A DNA stretch of 64,000 nucleotides from Beijerinckia mobilis (GTDB lineage: Bacteria; Pseudomonadota; Alphaproteobacteria; Rhizobiales; Beijerinckiaceae): NCBI RefSeq assembly GCF_000745425.1, contig NZ_JQJH01000002.1, positions 310,001 through 374,000 of the forward strand. Reading direction: 5' to 3'. The translations under genes were made by a program, and so were the position numbers. How positions within the stretch are numbered: the first letter of the stretch is position 1; each line of letters starts with the position of its first letter. This document shows positions 16,667 to 25,240 of this stretch, piece after piece. The notes below the pieces were generated by a model, which ran no database searches, was not told the DNA's origin, and saw nothing but the letters and a program-made list of their open reading frames with translations.

Positions 16667-17388
16667 GCGAGCCGCGTCTCTCGGCTTCCGTGCTGCTCAT
16701 CCGCGATGAGCCATTCGAAGTGCTGATGATGGAGCGCCACGCGGCGGCGGTATTCGGCTCGGCGCTGGTCTTTCCTGGCGGTTGCGTCGAGGCCGAGGAT
16801 GGCGCGGACCTTTGGGGCGATCTCATCGACGATCCGGAAGATCTGCCGGAAGACGAGCAGATTTTGCGGATCGCCGCCTGTCGTGAATTGTTCGAGGAGA
16901 CGGGTCTTCTCCTGCTCGACAGGCCCTTCCTTCCCGATCCGGACATTGGGGCGGGAGCGGATTTCCATTCCCTCGTTGCGCGCAGCGGGGGGCGGCTGGC
17001 GCTCGGCGGCCTCTATCCCTTCGGCCATTGGATCACACCGCTCGATCTGCCGAAACGGTTCGACACGCATTTCTATCTCGCCAAGGCCCCTGCCGGGCAG
17101 GTGCCACGCTGCGATGGCCATGAGGCGGTGCGGCTTGCCTGGTTGCAGCCCGCGGCGGTCATGGCGCAGGCTGATGCGGGGCAATGCAAGCTCCTGTTGC
17201 CGACGCGGATGAACCTGTTGCGCCTCGATGAACATGAGACGTGCGATAGGGCGCTTGCGGCTTCTCACCTTTATCCCCGCGTCCCGGTTCTGCCCCAGCC
17301 GGAAAGGACAGAGCGGGGGCGATGCATACGCATTGCGGCGGAAGCAGGCTACGCTCTGACGGAAGTCTGGCTCAACGAGCAGGCGTGA
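16663..17388 (+). CDS. Nudix hydrolase, NUDT19/RPP-like
   Basis: Nucleoside-diphosphate-X hydrolase of 241 residues. The Nudix box is split as in the NUDT19/RP2 branch. LVFPGGCVEAED near residue 32 supplies the first glycines, and AACRELFEETGLLLLD near residue 70 holds the REx2EExG core, with about 30 acidic residues inserted between. The start is GTG at 16663, overlapping the peptidase stop. The likely substrate class is CoA derivatives or other nucleotide diphosphates; the sequence does not decide it. Its last 17 bases overlap, on the opposite strand, the remnant of a vapC gene, so a deletion or rearrangement joined here. Confidence 0.88.
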   Translation: MSEPRLSASVLLIRDEPFEVLMMERHAAAVFGSALVFPGGCVEAEDGADLWGDLIDDPEDLPEDEQILRIAACRELFEETGLLLLDRPFLPDPDIGAGADFHSLVARSGGRLALGGLYPFGHWITPLDLPKRFDTHFYLAKAPAGQVPRCDGHEAVRLAWLQPAAVMAQADAGQCKLLLPTRMNLLRLDEHETCDRALAASHLYPRVPVLPQPERTERGRCIRIAAEAGYALTEVWLNEQA

Positions 17389-17489
17389 TGTCGGTTTGCT
17401 GAAAATCATTCCCTTTGAAGAGAAGGGACTCTCCCGTCGCTCTCGCCAGCGCATAGGCAAAGCAATCGCCGACCTATCGGGGATCATTT
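17372..17489 (-). pseudogene. VapC toxin remnant (internal deletion)
   Basis: On the minus strand an ATG at 17489, overlapping the vapB stop, starts MIPDRSAI, as in PIN-domain toxins that begin MIxxDxSAI. Nearly all the PIN domain is then missing. In a shifted frame the sequence resumes as DCFAYALARATGESLLFKGN, followed by DFQQTDITPAR and a TGA at 17374-17372. This is the usual VapC C-terminus with its metal-binding Asp and the final LLFKGNDFxxTDI motif. It is therefore a deleted toxin gene of about 40 codons instead of about 130, and cannot be active. It runs into the 3' end of the Nudix gene on the opposite strand. Confidence 0.75.
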
Positions 17490-17731
17490 CGGAAGGCCGC
17501 GGTCGTCGTAAAGTAATGTGGAGTGATCGACGCAAGGCCCCGCGAGATGCACAGCCGCCCGGTCTGCGATTGTCAGCAGTTGTTCACACTGGCCTTGCCC
17601 TTTTGGCGCTCGATCCTGGCGGAATGTTCACGTAGAGCTTGCGTAACGATCTTTGTCAGGCTTTCTCCAGTTGCCTTGGCGATCGCTTGTGCGAGGCTGT
17701 GTGCCTCGGGGCCTCGATTATTGAGACTCAC
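17486..17731 (-). pseudogene. VapB-type antitoxin, frameshifted
   Basis: From GTG 17731 the minus strand reads VSLNNRGPEAHSLAQAIAKA, then TGESLTKIVTQALREHSARI and RQKGKASVNNC, stopping at 17573. This is the N-terminal DNA-binding part of Rv0623-type VapB antitoxins. A one-base change of frame gives QLLTIADRAAVHLAGP, then STLLYDDRGLPK and a stop at 17486, which is the expected VapB C-terminus that blocks VapC. The frameshift lies around 17575-17590. A degenerate vapC follows with an ATGA overlap, the usual antitoxin-toxin order. The whole module is dead or at most makes a DNA-binding stub. Confidence 0.78.
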
Positions 17732-17796
17732 AATGCCCTCTTATGTTCTTGTTTTCTACCATCATCGGTAAATTCAGATGATGTCTCAATTTGAAT

Positions 17797-18438
17797 TTAA
17801 CCGCCAAATGGGGGCGTCTGATTTGCTCCGCTCGCTCCGTCTAAGGGCATGTCCCTGACCTGCTCATCAAGAAGTCGGGCCAGATACGCTTCCATTTTTG
17901 GGAACTTAAGATCGCCTTCGAACCAAAACTGATCTGCCTCTTTTAGCGCGTCGTAATATGGCGTTCTTTCGTGGCGAATGCGTTCCGGCACTATAATCTT
18001 GCCTCCTGGCAAGCCTCCAGATTTTGCGCATAATATATAATAACAAGCAGCCCTCGCGGTACGGCCATTACCTTCAATAAATGGATGTATCCAATTTAGC
18101 CTCCAAAGAACATAGGATGCCAATACTGTCTCAGACCAGACGAACCAATTTTCCTGAACGGTGGAAATAAATTGATCCATTAAATATGGCACTTTTTCAA
18201 AGTGGGGTGGTGTGTGATCTTTTAGGTAAACTGGTTCTTCTCTGAATCGTCCGCCGAATTGAGAAATGTTCGATACGGCTGCGGCGTTTAAAGACCATAA
18301 AAGATATTTATCGAATGCCCGAACGCCCTGAATTATACCCACCTCTATACAGGTGATCAGGAGATCATACTGGCGGGCTAAGTTGCGCTCCTGCACCCTA
18401 TCATAAAGAGTTTGATTTTCATCTTCCAATACGAACAA
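17797..18438 (-). CDS. Fic family protein (AMPylase-type toxin)
   Basis: Fic-domain enzyme, expected to transfer AMP or a similar moiety to a target protein hydroxyl. The catalytic motif is complete: HPFIEGNGRTAR near residues 118-129, with the catalytic histidine, the Gly-Asn-Gly anion loop and the arginine. The protein is about 213 residues. There is no ATG at the start; the ribosome site GGAGGT is at 18447-18442, followed by TTG at 18438 (chosen) or 18429. The partner ORF ends 42 bases upstream. The gene is AT-richer than its neighbours, which suggests transfer. No inhibitory (S/T)xxxE(G/N) helix is evident inside it, so inhibition probably comes from the partner. Confidence 0.9.
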   Translation of the reverse strand: MFVLEDENQTLYDRVQERNLARQYDLLITCIEVGIIQGVRAFDKYLLWSLNAAAVSNISQFGGRFREEPVYLKDHTPPHFEKVPYLMDQFISTVQENWFVWSETVLASYVLWRLNWIHPFIEGNGRTARAACYYILCAKSGGLPGGKIIVPERIRHERTPYYDALKEADQFWFEGDLKFPKMEAYLARLLDEQVRDMPLDGASGANQTPPFGG

Positions 18439-18479
18439 AGTAACCTCCAAAAAATAGGCCCTATAAGGGCCTATTTCTC

Positions 18480-18692
18480 TCAGCTAATCTTTTCTATCCG
18501 AATATTCGCGGCCGCATGCCGTGCCGAATCCTTAGTGATGCGAGAATCTGAAGGGGCATTTCCATAAACAAAACTCGCTTTTTGTTCGGCAAGTTCGGCT
18601 TCTGAAACGCCCTTTGCTATAGATTCTTTAAGTCTTTTCTGGAAATCGGCCCGATCTGGCGGTGTAAAGCCTAAAGAAACACGCTCAACCAT
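18480..18692 (-). CDS. Small antitoxin-like partner of Fic
   Basis: A 70-residue charged protein immediately before fic on the same strand. It is largely helical in appearance, with EAELAEQKASFVYGNAPSDS followed by RITKDSARHAAA. The SFVYGN and RIT pattern resembles small proteins often found before fic/doc genes, of the VbhA-like antitoxin type. I recognise the arrangement and the motif only by memory. The start is ATG 18692, with GAGAGG 9 bases upstream; ATG 18701 is the alternative but has no spacing to its ribosome site. A dyad at 18720-18746 lies just upstream and may be its operator. Confidence 0.65.
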   Translation of the reverse strand: MVERVSLGFTPPDRADFQKRLKESIAKGVSEAELAEQKASFVYGNAPSDSRITKDSARHAAANIRIEKIS

Positions 18693-18994
18693 CGGCTCCA
18701 TCCTCTCAAATCCAGAACCAATGTGTACCCAATTAGTTCACACATTTCTAGTGAAACTATATGCTCCGTGTTTCTTCGCCGGCTCTTCCGGCGCATTGAT
18801 CAGAAACAGGGTGTCTTCCATACTCCAAAGCCAAACAGTGTCTTGTACTAAGCATATCATAAGGTAGGCTGGCATGGTGAACGGAAGGCAATTGGCACAA
18901 ATTTCAAACAGAGACACCATCTAAATTTATCCAATTGGAAGCCACCGACGGTGCGGGATGAGTTTTAAAATTCCGGGCTGACGACCGCCGCAGA
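18693..18994. other. AT-rich region upstream of the Fic pair
   Basis: There is no recognised gene. A 60-codon frame on the minus strand (18738-18920) has no recognisable similarity and no ribosome site. The dyad at 18720-18746 is listed separately. Confidence 0.45.
18720..18746. promoter_or_regulatory. Dyad upstream of the Fic antitoxin gene
   Basis: AATGTGT (18720-18726) and ACACATT (18740-18746) are perfect inverted arms separated by 13 bases. Their centre is about 40 bases before the antitoxin start. Toxin-antitoxin operons are usually autoregulated at such sites. Function is inferred from position only. Confidence 0.4.
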
Positions 18995-19540
18995 TCAATC
19001 GGTCATGACTAGCGCCCAATAGGTGCGGTAACGCGTGCCCGGCGCTTCCGCGGCGCCGATGCCCATACGGCGCATTGCCGGATCCCGCAAATTGGCGTCG
19101 TGGCCGGGCGAATGGCACCAGCCGGCGAAAACGGCGGGCGTCGTCGCATAGCCTGCCGAGACGTTTTCGACGGCCGTCGCCTTGGCGAGATTGATCTTGG
19201 CAAGCCTGGCGGCGAGTGGAGCCGCTATTTCGTGACTCAAATGATCCGCCCGCGCCATAGCCTCGGCCTGATCGCGCGCGAAGGCCTGCAGCCGGGGGTC
19301 GAGCCGCACGGGCGTGAGCCCATGGGCCATGCGATAAGAGGAGATCAACCGTTCCGCCGTCGCCGGATCGACATCGAGGGGCTTGGCGGCGATCGGCGGA
19401 TGCGCGGCCTGCTGAGTGGTTTTCGGGGCCAGGGCGCAACCGGCGAGAGCGGCCGCAAAGGCAGAAGCCACAAGGATTGCGACCGGCCGTGTCGCTTCGT
19501 CGCGGCACGATGCGCGTTTTTCCCTGGCGATCGTTTTCAT
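18995..19540 (-). CDS. CAP/SCP-domain lipoprotein
   Basis: Exported CAP-superfamily protein of 181 residues. A lipobox-like LAGC sits near residue 35 after a hydrophobic segment (VAILVASAFAAALAGCALA), so it is probably anchored to a membrane. The CAP domain covers about residues 60-180: LISSYRMAHGLTPVRLDPRL, DHLSHE, VENVSAGY and the W/H-rich end WCHSPGHDANLRDP. Bacterial CAP proteins are secreted and of unsettled function. Its start overlaps the stop of the MscS-type channel gene by four bases, so both come from one message. Confidence 0.9.
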   Translation of the reverse strand: MKTIAREKRASCRDEATRPVAILVASAFAAALAGCALAPKTTQQAAHPPIAAKPLDVDPATAERLISSYRMAHGLTPVRLDPRLQAFARDQAEAMARADHLSHEIAAPLAARLAKINLAKATAVENVSAGYATTPAVFAGWCHSPGHDANLRDPAMRRMGIGAAEAPGTRYRTYWALVMTD

Positions 19541-22146
19541 TGACCGTTCGGCCCCGCTCCGGCGGCCTTTTGGTGCGTGGGCTTTTCCATTGGCCGCGTT
19601 TCCTCGCCGCGGGGACCATCGGAGCGCGCGATAAGGGCGCCGAAATGATCGAGCCCGAGAATATCGACGCGCGTCGGATCAGGAGGCGCGCCGTTGAAGA
19701 ATTTCTCCTCCTTGAAGCGCCGGCAGATCTCGAAATGGAGATCGCTCTTCACCCGCGCCAGCGTCAGCACATCGGCGACATAGCAGATCAGGTCGAAGCT
19801 GAGGCTCGCTCCGGTGAGGTCGGTGAACAGCACCTGCGGGCTCGGCATGGTCATGACCATTTCGTGCGATTTGGCGATATCGAGAAGCGTCGTGCGCACA
19901 TTCTCCGGATCGGCGGTCGAGGAGACCGTCAGCTTGATGACGATACGCGCCGTCGTATCGTTACGGACGAGGTTTTTGACGACGCCGCTGATGATGTTCG
20001 AATTGGGAATGATGACGGCCGCCCGGTCGAAGGTTTCGATTTCCGTCGAGCGGACATTGATCTTGCGGACAAAACCCTGTTCGCCGCCGACGACGATCCA
20101 GTCGCCGACACGCACCGCACGTTCCCAAAGGAGAATGAGGCCCGACACGAAATTGTTGATGATCGATTGCAGGCCGAAACCGATACCGACCGACAGGGCG
20201 CCGGCGAGAAGCGCGAGCCGTTCGAAATTGATGCCGATATAGGCCGAGGACATTGCCACGGCGAGAATGACCGCGAGATAGCCGAGGCTGGTGCGGATGG
20301 AATTGCGTATGCCGGAATCGAGCCGCGTCTTCGGCAGAAGCTGCGTATCGAGCCATTTCTGCACGGCATGAACGGAAAGATAGGCGGCGGCGAAGACCGC
20401 CATGCCCATGATGATGCCGGAGAGGGAAATCGTGATGCCGCCGATCTTGAAGCCGAAGAAGATCGAGCCGAGATCGTTCGAGACGTCGTTCGATTGCCAT
20501 CCCCATGGGGCAAGCAGGCAGAAGATCGCGATCAGAAGAAAGATCACGCGAAGAATGCCGGAGAGCAGGATCGCGACAATGTCGAGGGTCCCGCGGTGCA
20601 GGCCGAGAAGCCTGATGAGGCGGCGGCCGAACCGGCTCGAGGGAGTGAGCACCGTCGAGAGAACGCTGTCGGCGAGTTGCACGGCCATGACCAGCAGGCA
20701 GATGACGGCGCCGACCCACAGGACCTGGCCCAGGAGAAAATTGCCGAAAGCGATGAAGCCGGCCAATACCGCTACCATCACCGTGAGGGATACGCCCCAC
20801 AGTGCCAGGCGGATGATGCTGATGTAATTGACCTTGCCGTCCTCTTCATAGGAGGCACCTTTCTGGTCATCGGATTTGTCGTCGTCCTCCAGCTGCACCG
20901 AGCCGGAAAACAGCAACACGAAGAGCACCAGAACGCCCAATAATGCGCCTGTCGCACGGGTGACGATGCCAAACGGCAGCGAGGCATAGATGATCTGGTT
21001 CAGGGCCTCGATGATTTTCACGCCGGCGACAACCACCGCCAGGGCCACTGCGGCGACGAAGACGCGCTGCGCGCGGGCATCATCGATTTCGACCAGGCGC
21101 CATTTCGGCCGCCGCATGGAGAGAAAGCCATTGCTGATCGCGGCGACCGAGGTCACGTTCAATGTGCCGAAGCCCAAGGCTTCGAAGAAGGGCTGCAGGC
21201 GCGTGTCGTTGATGCCGAACCCGGCCATGACCTGGCTGATGCCCAGAACGACAAGGACCGGTAGGACGGCGACGACGATCAGGCTCCACCAGGCGGCGAG
21301 CGCCTTTTGCAGCATGGTCGGTTCGGTGATTTTCGGCTGCCGCGAGAGAAACCGGAAGGAGAGGCGCCAGGCGGGCCAGTAAAGAATGGCGATGGTGGCG
21401 AGCATGCCCCAGAAGGCCGACATGCGCCAGCCAACCAGCCGCTCGTTGATCGTACTGAAACCATCCTTGAAAACGGCGTTCACAGCCTCGAATTCATTGG
21501 GAAGTTCCGGCAGCAATTCGGTCCAGACGGACGGCGCGAGTGGACTTGTGACGCGCGCGAAAAGAGAGCGCGTGATGAGGCCGCGCCGCTGCGTGATGAT
21601 GAAATTATTGGTCTGATCAGCCTGGACCGAGAGCAGCTTGGCGCGTTTCAGCAGTTCGTCGGTTTCGCTATAGGCTTTTTGCTGGTCGGCGCGCTCGGCG
21701 GTAACCGCCGGGCTTTCCGGCGGTGCGTTATCGGCAGGTTTCGGCCCCAATTGATCGAGCCGCTGCTTGATGGCTGCGAGGCGTGGCGTCAAATGGTTGA
21801 TGATATCGGTGACACTCGTCTGCAGTGGCGGAATCTGCGCCTGGAGACTGTCGAAATCATCGGCACGCAGTTCATGGCGCTGTAGGCTTTGGCCGATCTG
21901 ATCCAATGTGGCTCGCGCCTGATCGAGCTTCTTCCCATAATCCGTGGGCAGCGGTGTCAAAGGCCCGGCGATCGCAGCGGCAGGTGTTTCGGTAGGCGTA
22001 TCCGCCGCCGCATTCTGCGCCATGACGGAGCTGCCGGACAGGATATTGGTGGAAGAGACGGCCAGGATGAGCGTGCAAAGCAAAAGGGCGAGACGTTTGA
22101 GCACGAGAATTCCCTTGCGCGGTTTGGCGATACGCATCCGCGTCAC
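19537..22146 (-). CDS. Large mechanosensitive channel of the MscS family (DUF3772 type)
   Basis: Inner-membrane channel that opens under membrane tension and relieves osmotic shock. The protein is 869 residues. It has a signal-like N-terminus, a periplasmic helical DUF3772-like domain (residues about 60-230), around ten membrane segments, and a C-terminal MscS core. The pore-lining helix is ALLAGALSVGIGFGLQSIIN, followed by NNFVSGLILLWER and RVGDWIVVGGEQGFVRKI. The start is GTG 22146, or ATG 22137 three codons later; neither has a strong ribosome site. The CAP lipoprotein gene overlaps its 3' end. A family B repeat fills the region upstream. Confidence 0.93.
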   Translation of the reverse strand: MTRMRIAKPRKGILVLKRLALLLCTLILAVSSTNILSGSSVMAQNAAADTPTETPAAAIAGPLTPLPTDYGKKLDQARATLDQIGQSLQRHELRADDFDSLQAQIPPLQTSVTDIINHLTPRLAAIKQRLDQLGPKPADNAPPESPAVTAERADQQKAYSETDELLKRAKLLSVQADQTNNFIITQRRGLITRSLFARVTSPLAPSVWTELLPELPNEFEAVNAVFKDGFSTINERLVGWRMSAFWGMLATIAILYWPAWRLSFRFLSRQPKITEPTMLQKALAAWWSLIVVAVLPVLVVLGISQVMAGFGINDTRLQPFFEALGFGTLNVTSVAAISNGFLSMRRPKWRLVEIDDARAQRVFVAAVALAVVVAGVKIIEALNQIIYASLPFGIVTRATGALLGVLVLFVLLFSGSVQLEDDDKSDDQKGASYEEDGKVNYISIIRLALWGVSLTVMVAVLAGFIAFGNFLLGQVLWVGAVICLLVMAVQLADSVLSTVLTPSSRFGRRLIRLLGLHRGTLDIVAILLSGILRVIFLLIAIFCLLAPWGWQSNDVSNDLGSIFFGFKIGGITISLSGIIMGMAVFAAAYLSVHAVQKWLDTQLLPKTRLDSGIRNSIRTSLGYLAVILAVAMSSAYIGINFERLALLAGALSVGIGFGLQSIINNFVSGLILLWERAVRVGDWIVVGGEQGFVRKINVRSTEIETFDRAAVIIPNSNIISGVVKNLVRNDTTARIVIKLTVSSTADPENVRTTLLDIAKSHEMVMTMPSPQVLFTDLTGASLSFDLICYVADVLTLARVKSDLHFEICRRFKEEKFFNGAPPDPTRVDILGLDHFGALIARSDGPRGEETRPMEKPTHQKAAGAGPNGQ

Positions 22147-22591
22147 TGAATGGTTTGATATACCCGAATTTCGTAGGAATTCCGGGTTCCGCTCTTATAA
22201 ATCATTTTACTTCAATGATTTATAAGAGCGTGCCACCTTATTCCTTCGGAAGGGTGGCATGATAAGGCTCAATGAAAATGATTTATTGAGACTTGCCTCA
22301 TTGAGATTTGGCCCCGCGACGGCGGGGCGGCGGTTGCCGCCGGATCTCGTGATTCCCAACAGGTCAGGACCAACGAGACATGGCCGAAAGGATAGGCGGC
22401 TGGCGGCTTCGGCCCCAACCGGCATGATGGCGATCTTACGCCCGGCAAATGGCCATTCTTCGACCGTGCGGCCGTTTCGAGCGACATGAAAGCACCGGAC
22501 ATCCAGAGGTCTTGAGCCTGGCATTGAAACGGGAAGGTGATGCTGGCGTTCCCGCCGGGCGGTTCGTCCTGTGTGATCAGGTTTTCTCGTA
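22147..22591. other. Intergenic region dominated by a family B repeat
   Basis: No gene is supported here. It lies between epmB, which ends at 22592, and the channel gene, both on the minus strand. Most of it is the family B repeat at 22153-22390. Confidence 0.5.
22153..22390 (+). repeat. Family B dispersed repeat, copy 1
   Basis: About 230 bp. It contains a 16-bp perfect inverted repeat (GCTCTTATAAATCATT at 22191-22206, its complement at 22214-22229), then CCTTATTCCTTCGGA, GAGACTTG and CCGCCGGATC. The same blocks in the same order occur at 34468-34690. No ORF or transposase is inside. Confidence 0.65.
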
Positions 22592-23686
22592 TCATTCCAG
22601 GCGAGTGTCCGCATCAGCCTGTTGCGGATAGGCATGTTTTTGGCCGCGATAATCCTCGACGATGAGGGGGGCGCCTTCCGCGCCGGCGCTAAGATAATTC
22701 GGGCCGACCGGCGATTTGCCATGTCCGCCGGGCAGATCCAGCACATAGGCTGGCTGGCAGAGGCCGGAGAGGCGGCCACGCAAAGCGCGCATCAGGGCCT
22801 GGCCCTCGCTGATGGAAAGCCGGAAATGGCTGGTGCCGGGCGCGAGATCGGGATGATGCAGATAATAGGGTTTGATGCGCATCTCCACGAAGGCGCGCAT
22901 CAGTTCCGCCAGAATCTCGACCTTGTCGTTCACGCCGCGCAGCAGCACGCTCTGGCTCAGCATGGGAATGCCGCCATCGATGAAGGCGGCGCAGGCCCGG
23001 CGCGCCGCAGGCGTCAATTCGCGCGGATGATTGGCGTGGAGAACCAGATAGACGGTTTTGCCGCTCGCCCGCAGCAGATCGACAATGTCCTGCGTGACAC
23101 GGCCGGGATCAACGCTGGGCACCCGGCTGTGCAGGCGCAGGATTTTGATATGGCCGATGGCATCGAGCCTTGCGAGAATATCGGCGAGACGGCGTGGTGA
23201 CAGCATCAATGGATCGCCGCCGGTCAGGATCACTTCCCAGATTTCCCGGTTGGCGGCGAGATAGGAGAAGGCCGCATCGAGCGCCTTGGCGTCGAGATGG
23301 CTCGGGCCTTGCGGGCCGACGGTTTCACGGCGGAAGCAGAACCGGCAATAGACCGGGCAGACATGCAGAAGTTTCAGGAGCGCCCTGTCGGGATAGCGAT
23401 GCACCACGCCTTCGACGGGGCTGAAAGCCGCATCGCCGATCGGATCGTCGCGTTCCTCGGGCAGCCTCTCGGCTTCGCGAATATCCGGCACGAACTGACG
23501 GGCGATAGGGTCCAGGGGATCCGCGGGGTCGATCAGCGCCGCCATGGCTTCGCTGATGCCGACGGCATAATGCGCCTCGAGCGCGGCGAGGCTTTTTGCC
23601 TCGGTCGGCGTGATCAGCCCGGCCTTCGCGAGGTCGTGGGTGCTGCGCAGGCCGTTTTTACCGCCATCCGGGAAAGGCGCATTCAT
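22592..23686 (-). CDS. epmB: EF-P-lysine 2,3-aminomutase EpmB
   Basis: Radical-SAM, PLP-dependent enzyme that converts alpha-lysine to (R)-beta-lysine for modification of elongation factor P. The protein is about 364 residues. The radical-SAM cluster motif is CPVYCRFCFRRE (Cx3Cx2C) near residue 105, followed by the glycine-rich VILTGGDPLML. The lysine aminomutase C-terminal half has YYLHHPDLAPGTSHFRLSI and LPGGHGKSPVGPNYL. I start it at ATG 23686 (MNAPFPDGG) behind GAGAGGGAC; ATG 23710 is an alternative, and the longer frame enters epmA. It lies 41 bases after epmA on the same strand. Confidence 0.94.
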   Translation of the reverse strand: MNAPFPDGGKNGLRSTHDLAKAGLITPTEAKSLAALEAHYAVGISEAMAALIDPADPLDPIARQFVPDIREAERLPEERDDPIGDAAFSPVEGVVHRYPDRALLKLLHVCPVYCRFCFRRETVGPQGPSHLDAKALDAAFSYLAANREIWEVILTGGDPLMLSPRRLADILARLDAIGHIKILRLHSRVPSVDPGRVTQDIVDLLRASGKTVYLVLHANHPRELTPAARRACAAFIDGGIPMLSQSVLLRGVNDKVEILAELMRAFVEMRIKPYYLHHPDLAPGTSHFRLSISEGQALMRALRGRLSGLCQPAYVLDLPGGHGKSPVGPNYLSAGAEGAPLIVEDYRGQKHAYPQQADADTRLE

Positions 23687-23727
23687 CTCAAGCTGTCCCT
23701 CTCCGATCATCCGCTTCTGGCCAAGCT

Positions 23728-24834
23728 TCACGGCATTGCCGCCAGAGGGGTCCACAGAACCTCGGCGATCTCGCGGGCATCCGTCGCCAGCATGGCGAGC
23801 CGGTCGAAGCCGAGCGCAATGCCGCAGGCTTGCGGCATGATGGCGAGCGCGGCGAGAAAATCGGGGTCGATCGGATAGGTTTCTCCATAGATGCGCAAGC
23901 GTTCGGCCATGGCGGCCTCGAAACGGCGGCGCTGCTCTTCCGGATCGGTCAATTCGCCGAAACCATTGGCGAGTTCCACGCCACAGGCGTAAAGCTCGAA
24001 CCGTTCGGCAAAGCGTGGATCGGGCTTGAGGCGCGCGAGCGCCGCCTCGCAGGCGGGATAATCGGTCAGAAAGGTCGCGCGGCCTTCGCCAAGTCTGGGT
24101 TCGACCCGGTCGGACAGTACTTTGCTGAAGAGATCCGACCAATTATCGTCGTCGCTGACGCGGAGCCCGAGCGCACGCACTTTCTCGGCAAACAGGTCGC
24201 GGGTCTCGGGGCCGCCCGGCAGCAAGGGTTCGAGATCGATCCCCGCATAGGCATGAAACGCGGCGCAGACCGAGATCCGCTCCGGCTCGGCGAAAGGATC
24301 GGCATTGCGGCCGCGATGACGCAGTTCGCTCGCTCCGGCTGCCGTGACGCAGCTGCGCATCAAGGCGGTGCAATCCTCCATCAGCTGGTCATAGGGCGCA
24401 CCGGCGCGATACCATTCGAGCATCAGGAATTCGGGATGATGTAGCCGATCGAGCTCGCCGTTGCGAAAGACATGCTGAAAAATGAACAGACGTTCTTCTC
24501 CCGCCGCCAGCAGTTTCTTGGCGGCGAATTCCGGCGACGTATGAAGATAATAAGGCTGGCCCTCGCCACCCTGCGGCTGAAAGCGGGTCGCAAAGGCGCC
24601 GATATGGGTTTCGTTGCCGGGTGAAATCTGCAGGATCGCCGTATCGGCTTCGATGAAATCACCGGTGCGGAAGAAAGCCCGCGCCGCCTCAATCATTGCC
24701 GCGCGTGCGACGAGTTTCGGACGGCGGCGGCGATGGGCATCAGGCATCCACCAGCGCTCCGGTGCCGGCTGGGCTTTGCGTGGCGGCGGGGCCGAAGGGG
24801 TGGGCACGGATTTGCCCGGATACTCGCTCATCAT
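23728..24834 (-). CDS. epmA: EF-P--(R)-beta-lysine ligase EpmA (LysRS-like)
   Basis: Class II lysyl-tRNA-synthetase paralogue without an anticodon domain; it activates beta-lysine and attaches it to the target lysine of EF-P. The protein is 368 residues, close to the usual 325-350 with a proline-rich leader. Class II motifs are visible: FRNGELDRLHHPEFLMLEWY (motif 2) and CGIALGFDRLAML (motif 3). It is followed by epmB on the same strand and faces an efp gene (25241), so writer and substrate are neighbours. Confidence 0.95.
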   Translation of the reverse strand: MMSEYPGKSVPTPSAPPPRKAQPAPERWWMPDAHRRRRPKLVARAAMIEAARAFFRTGDFIEADTAILQISPGNETHIGAFATRFQPQGGEGQPYYLHTSPEFAAKKLLAAGEERLFIFQHVFRNGELDRLHHPEFLMLEWYRAGAPYDQLMEDCTALMRSCVTAAGASELRHRGRNADPFAEPERISVCAAFHAYAGIDLEPLLPGGPETRDLFAEKVRALGLRVSDDDNWSDLFSKVLSDRVEPRLGEGRATFLTDYPACEAALARLKPDPRFAERFELYACGVELANGFGELTDPEEQRRRFEAAMAERLRIYGETYPIDPDFLAALAIMPQACGIALGFDRLAMLATDAREIAEVLWTPLAAMP

Positions 24835-25240
24835 GCAATTTCGCTTGAAAAAGGAACCCGATCGCGGCTAAGCGACTGGAGCATGCCTCACCCGATCGTG
24901 ACTCTTCCCGCTCGGGCCCTAAGGACAAATTACAAAAGACAGGATTTAGAAGGGCCATGCATCGAAATCCAGTGTTTCGATGCGGGCGGCTCCGGCAGAG
25001 CCGTTTCTCCAATCCCTTCGGATACGGCCTCTTGGGAATGGCCCTTTGGGAACGGCCTTTTGGGCAGCATTGATTTTGTTTCTCGAAGCAAAATCAATGC
25101 TGCCTCGTGTCCATTGATGGTCCTGGCCCTCTCTGGGCCGCCATCAATTCACCTCATCGCGCCGCGGCCGGCGCCTTCCGGCTTTGCATTATCCGCAAAG
25201 CTTCGTCACGCGCCCGCGCGCCCCGTATAAAGGAAAGTTC
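24835..25240. other. Divergent epmA / efp intergenic region
   Basis: This must contain both promoters. It holds short near-direct repeats CTTGGGAATGGCC / CTTTGGGAACGGCC (25031-25057) and the 16-bp inverted repeat at 25063-25104. No gene is supported. Confidence 0.5.
25063..25104. repeat. 16-bp perfect inverted repeat upstream of efp
   Basis: GGCAGCATTGATTTTG (25063-25078), a 10-base loop, then CAAAATCAATGCTGCC (25089-25104). It lies 137 bases before the efp start. No T-tract follows, so an operator or an mRNA structure is more likely than a terminator. Confidence 0.6.

Noticed and set aside
18738-18920. 60-codon minus-strand ORF before the Fic pair
   Set aside because: No ribosome site and no motif; kept only as part of the AT-rich gap.
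19477-20943. 488-codon plus-strand frame across the MscS-type channel gene
   Set aside because: It is antisense to a strongly supported gene; its Asp/Arg/Glu-rich composition is the usual shadow of GC-rich coding DNA.
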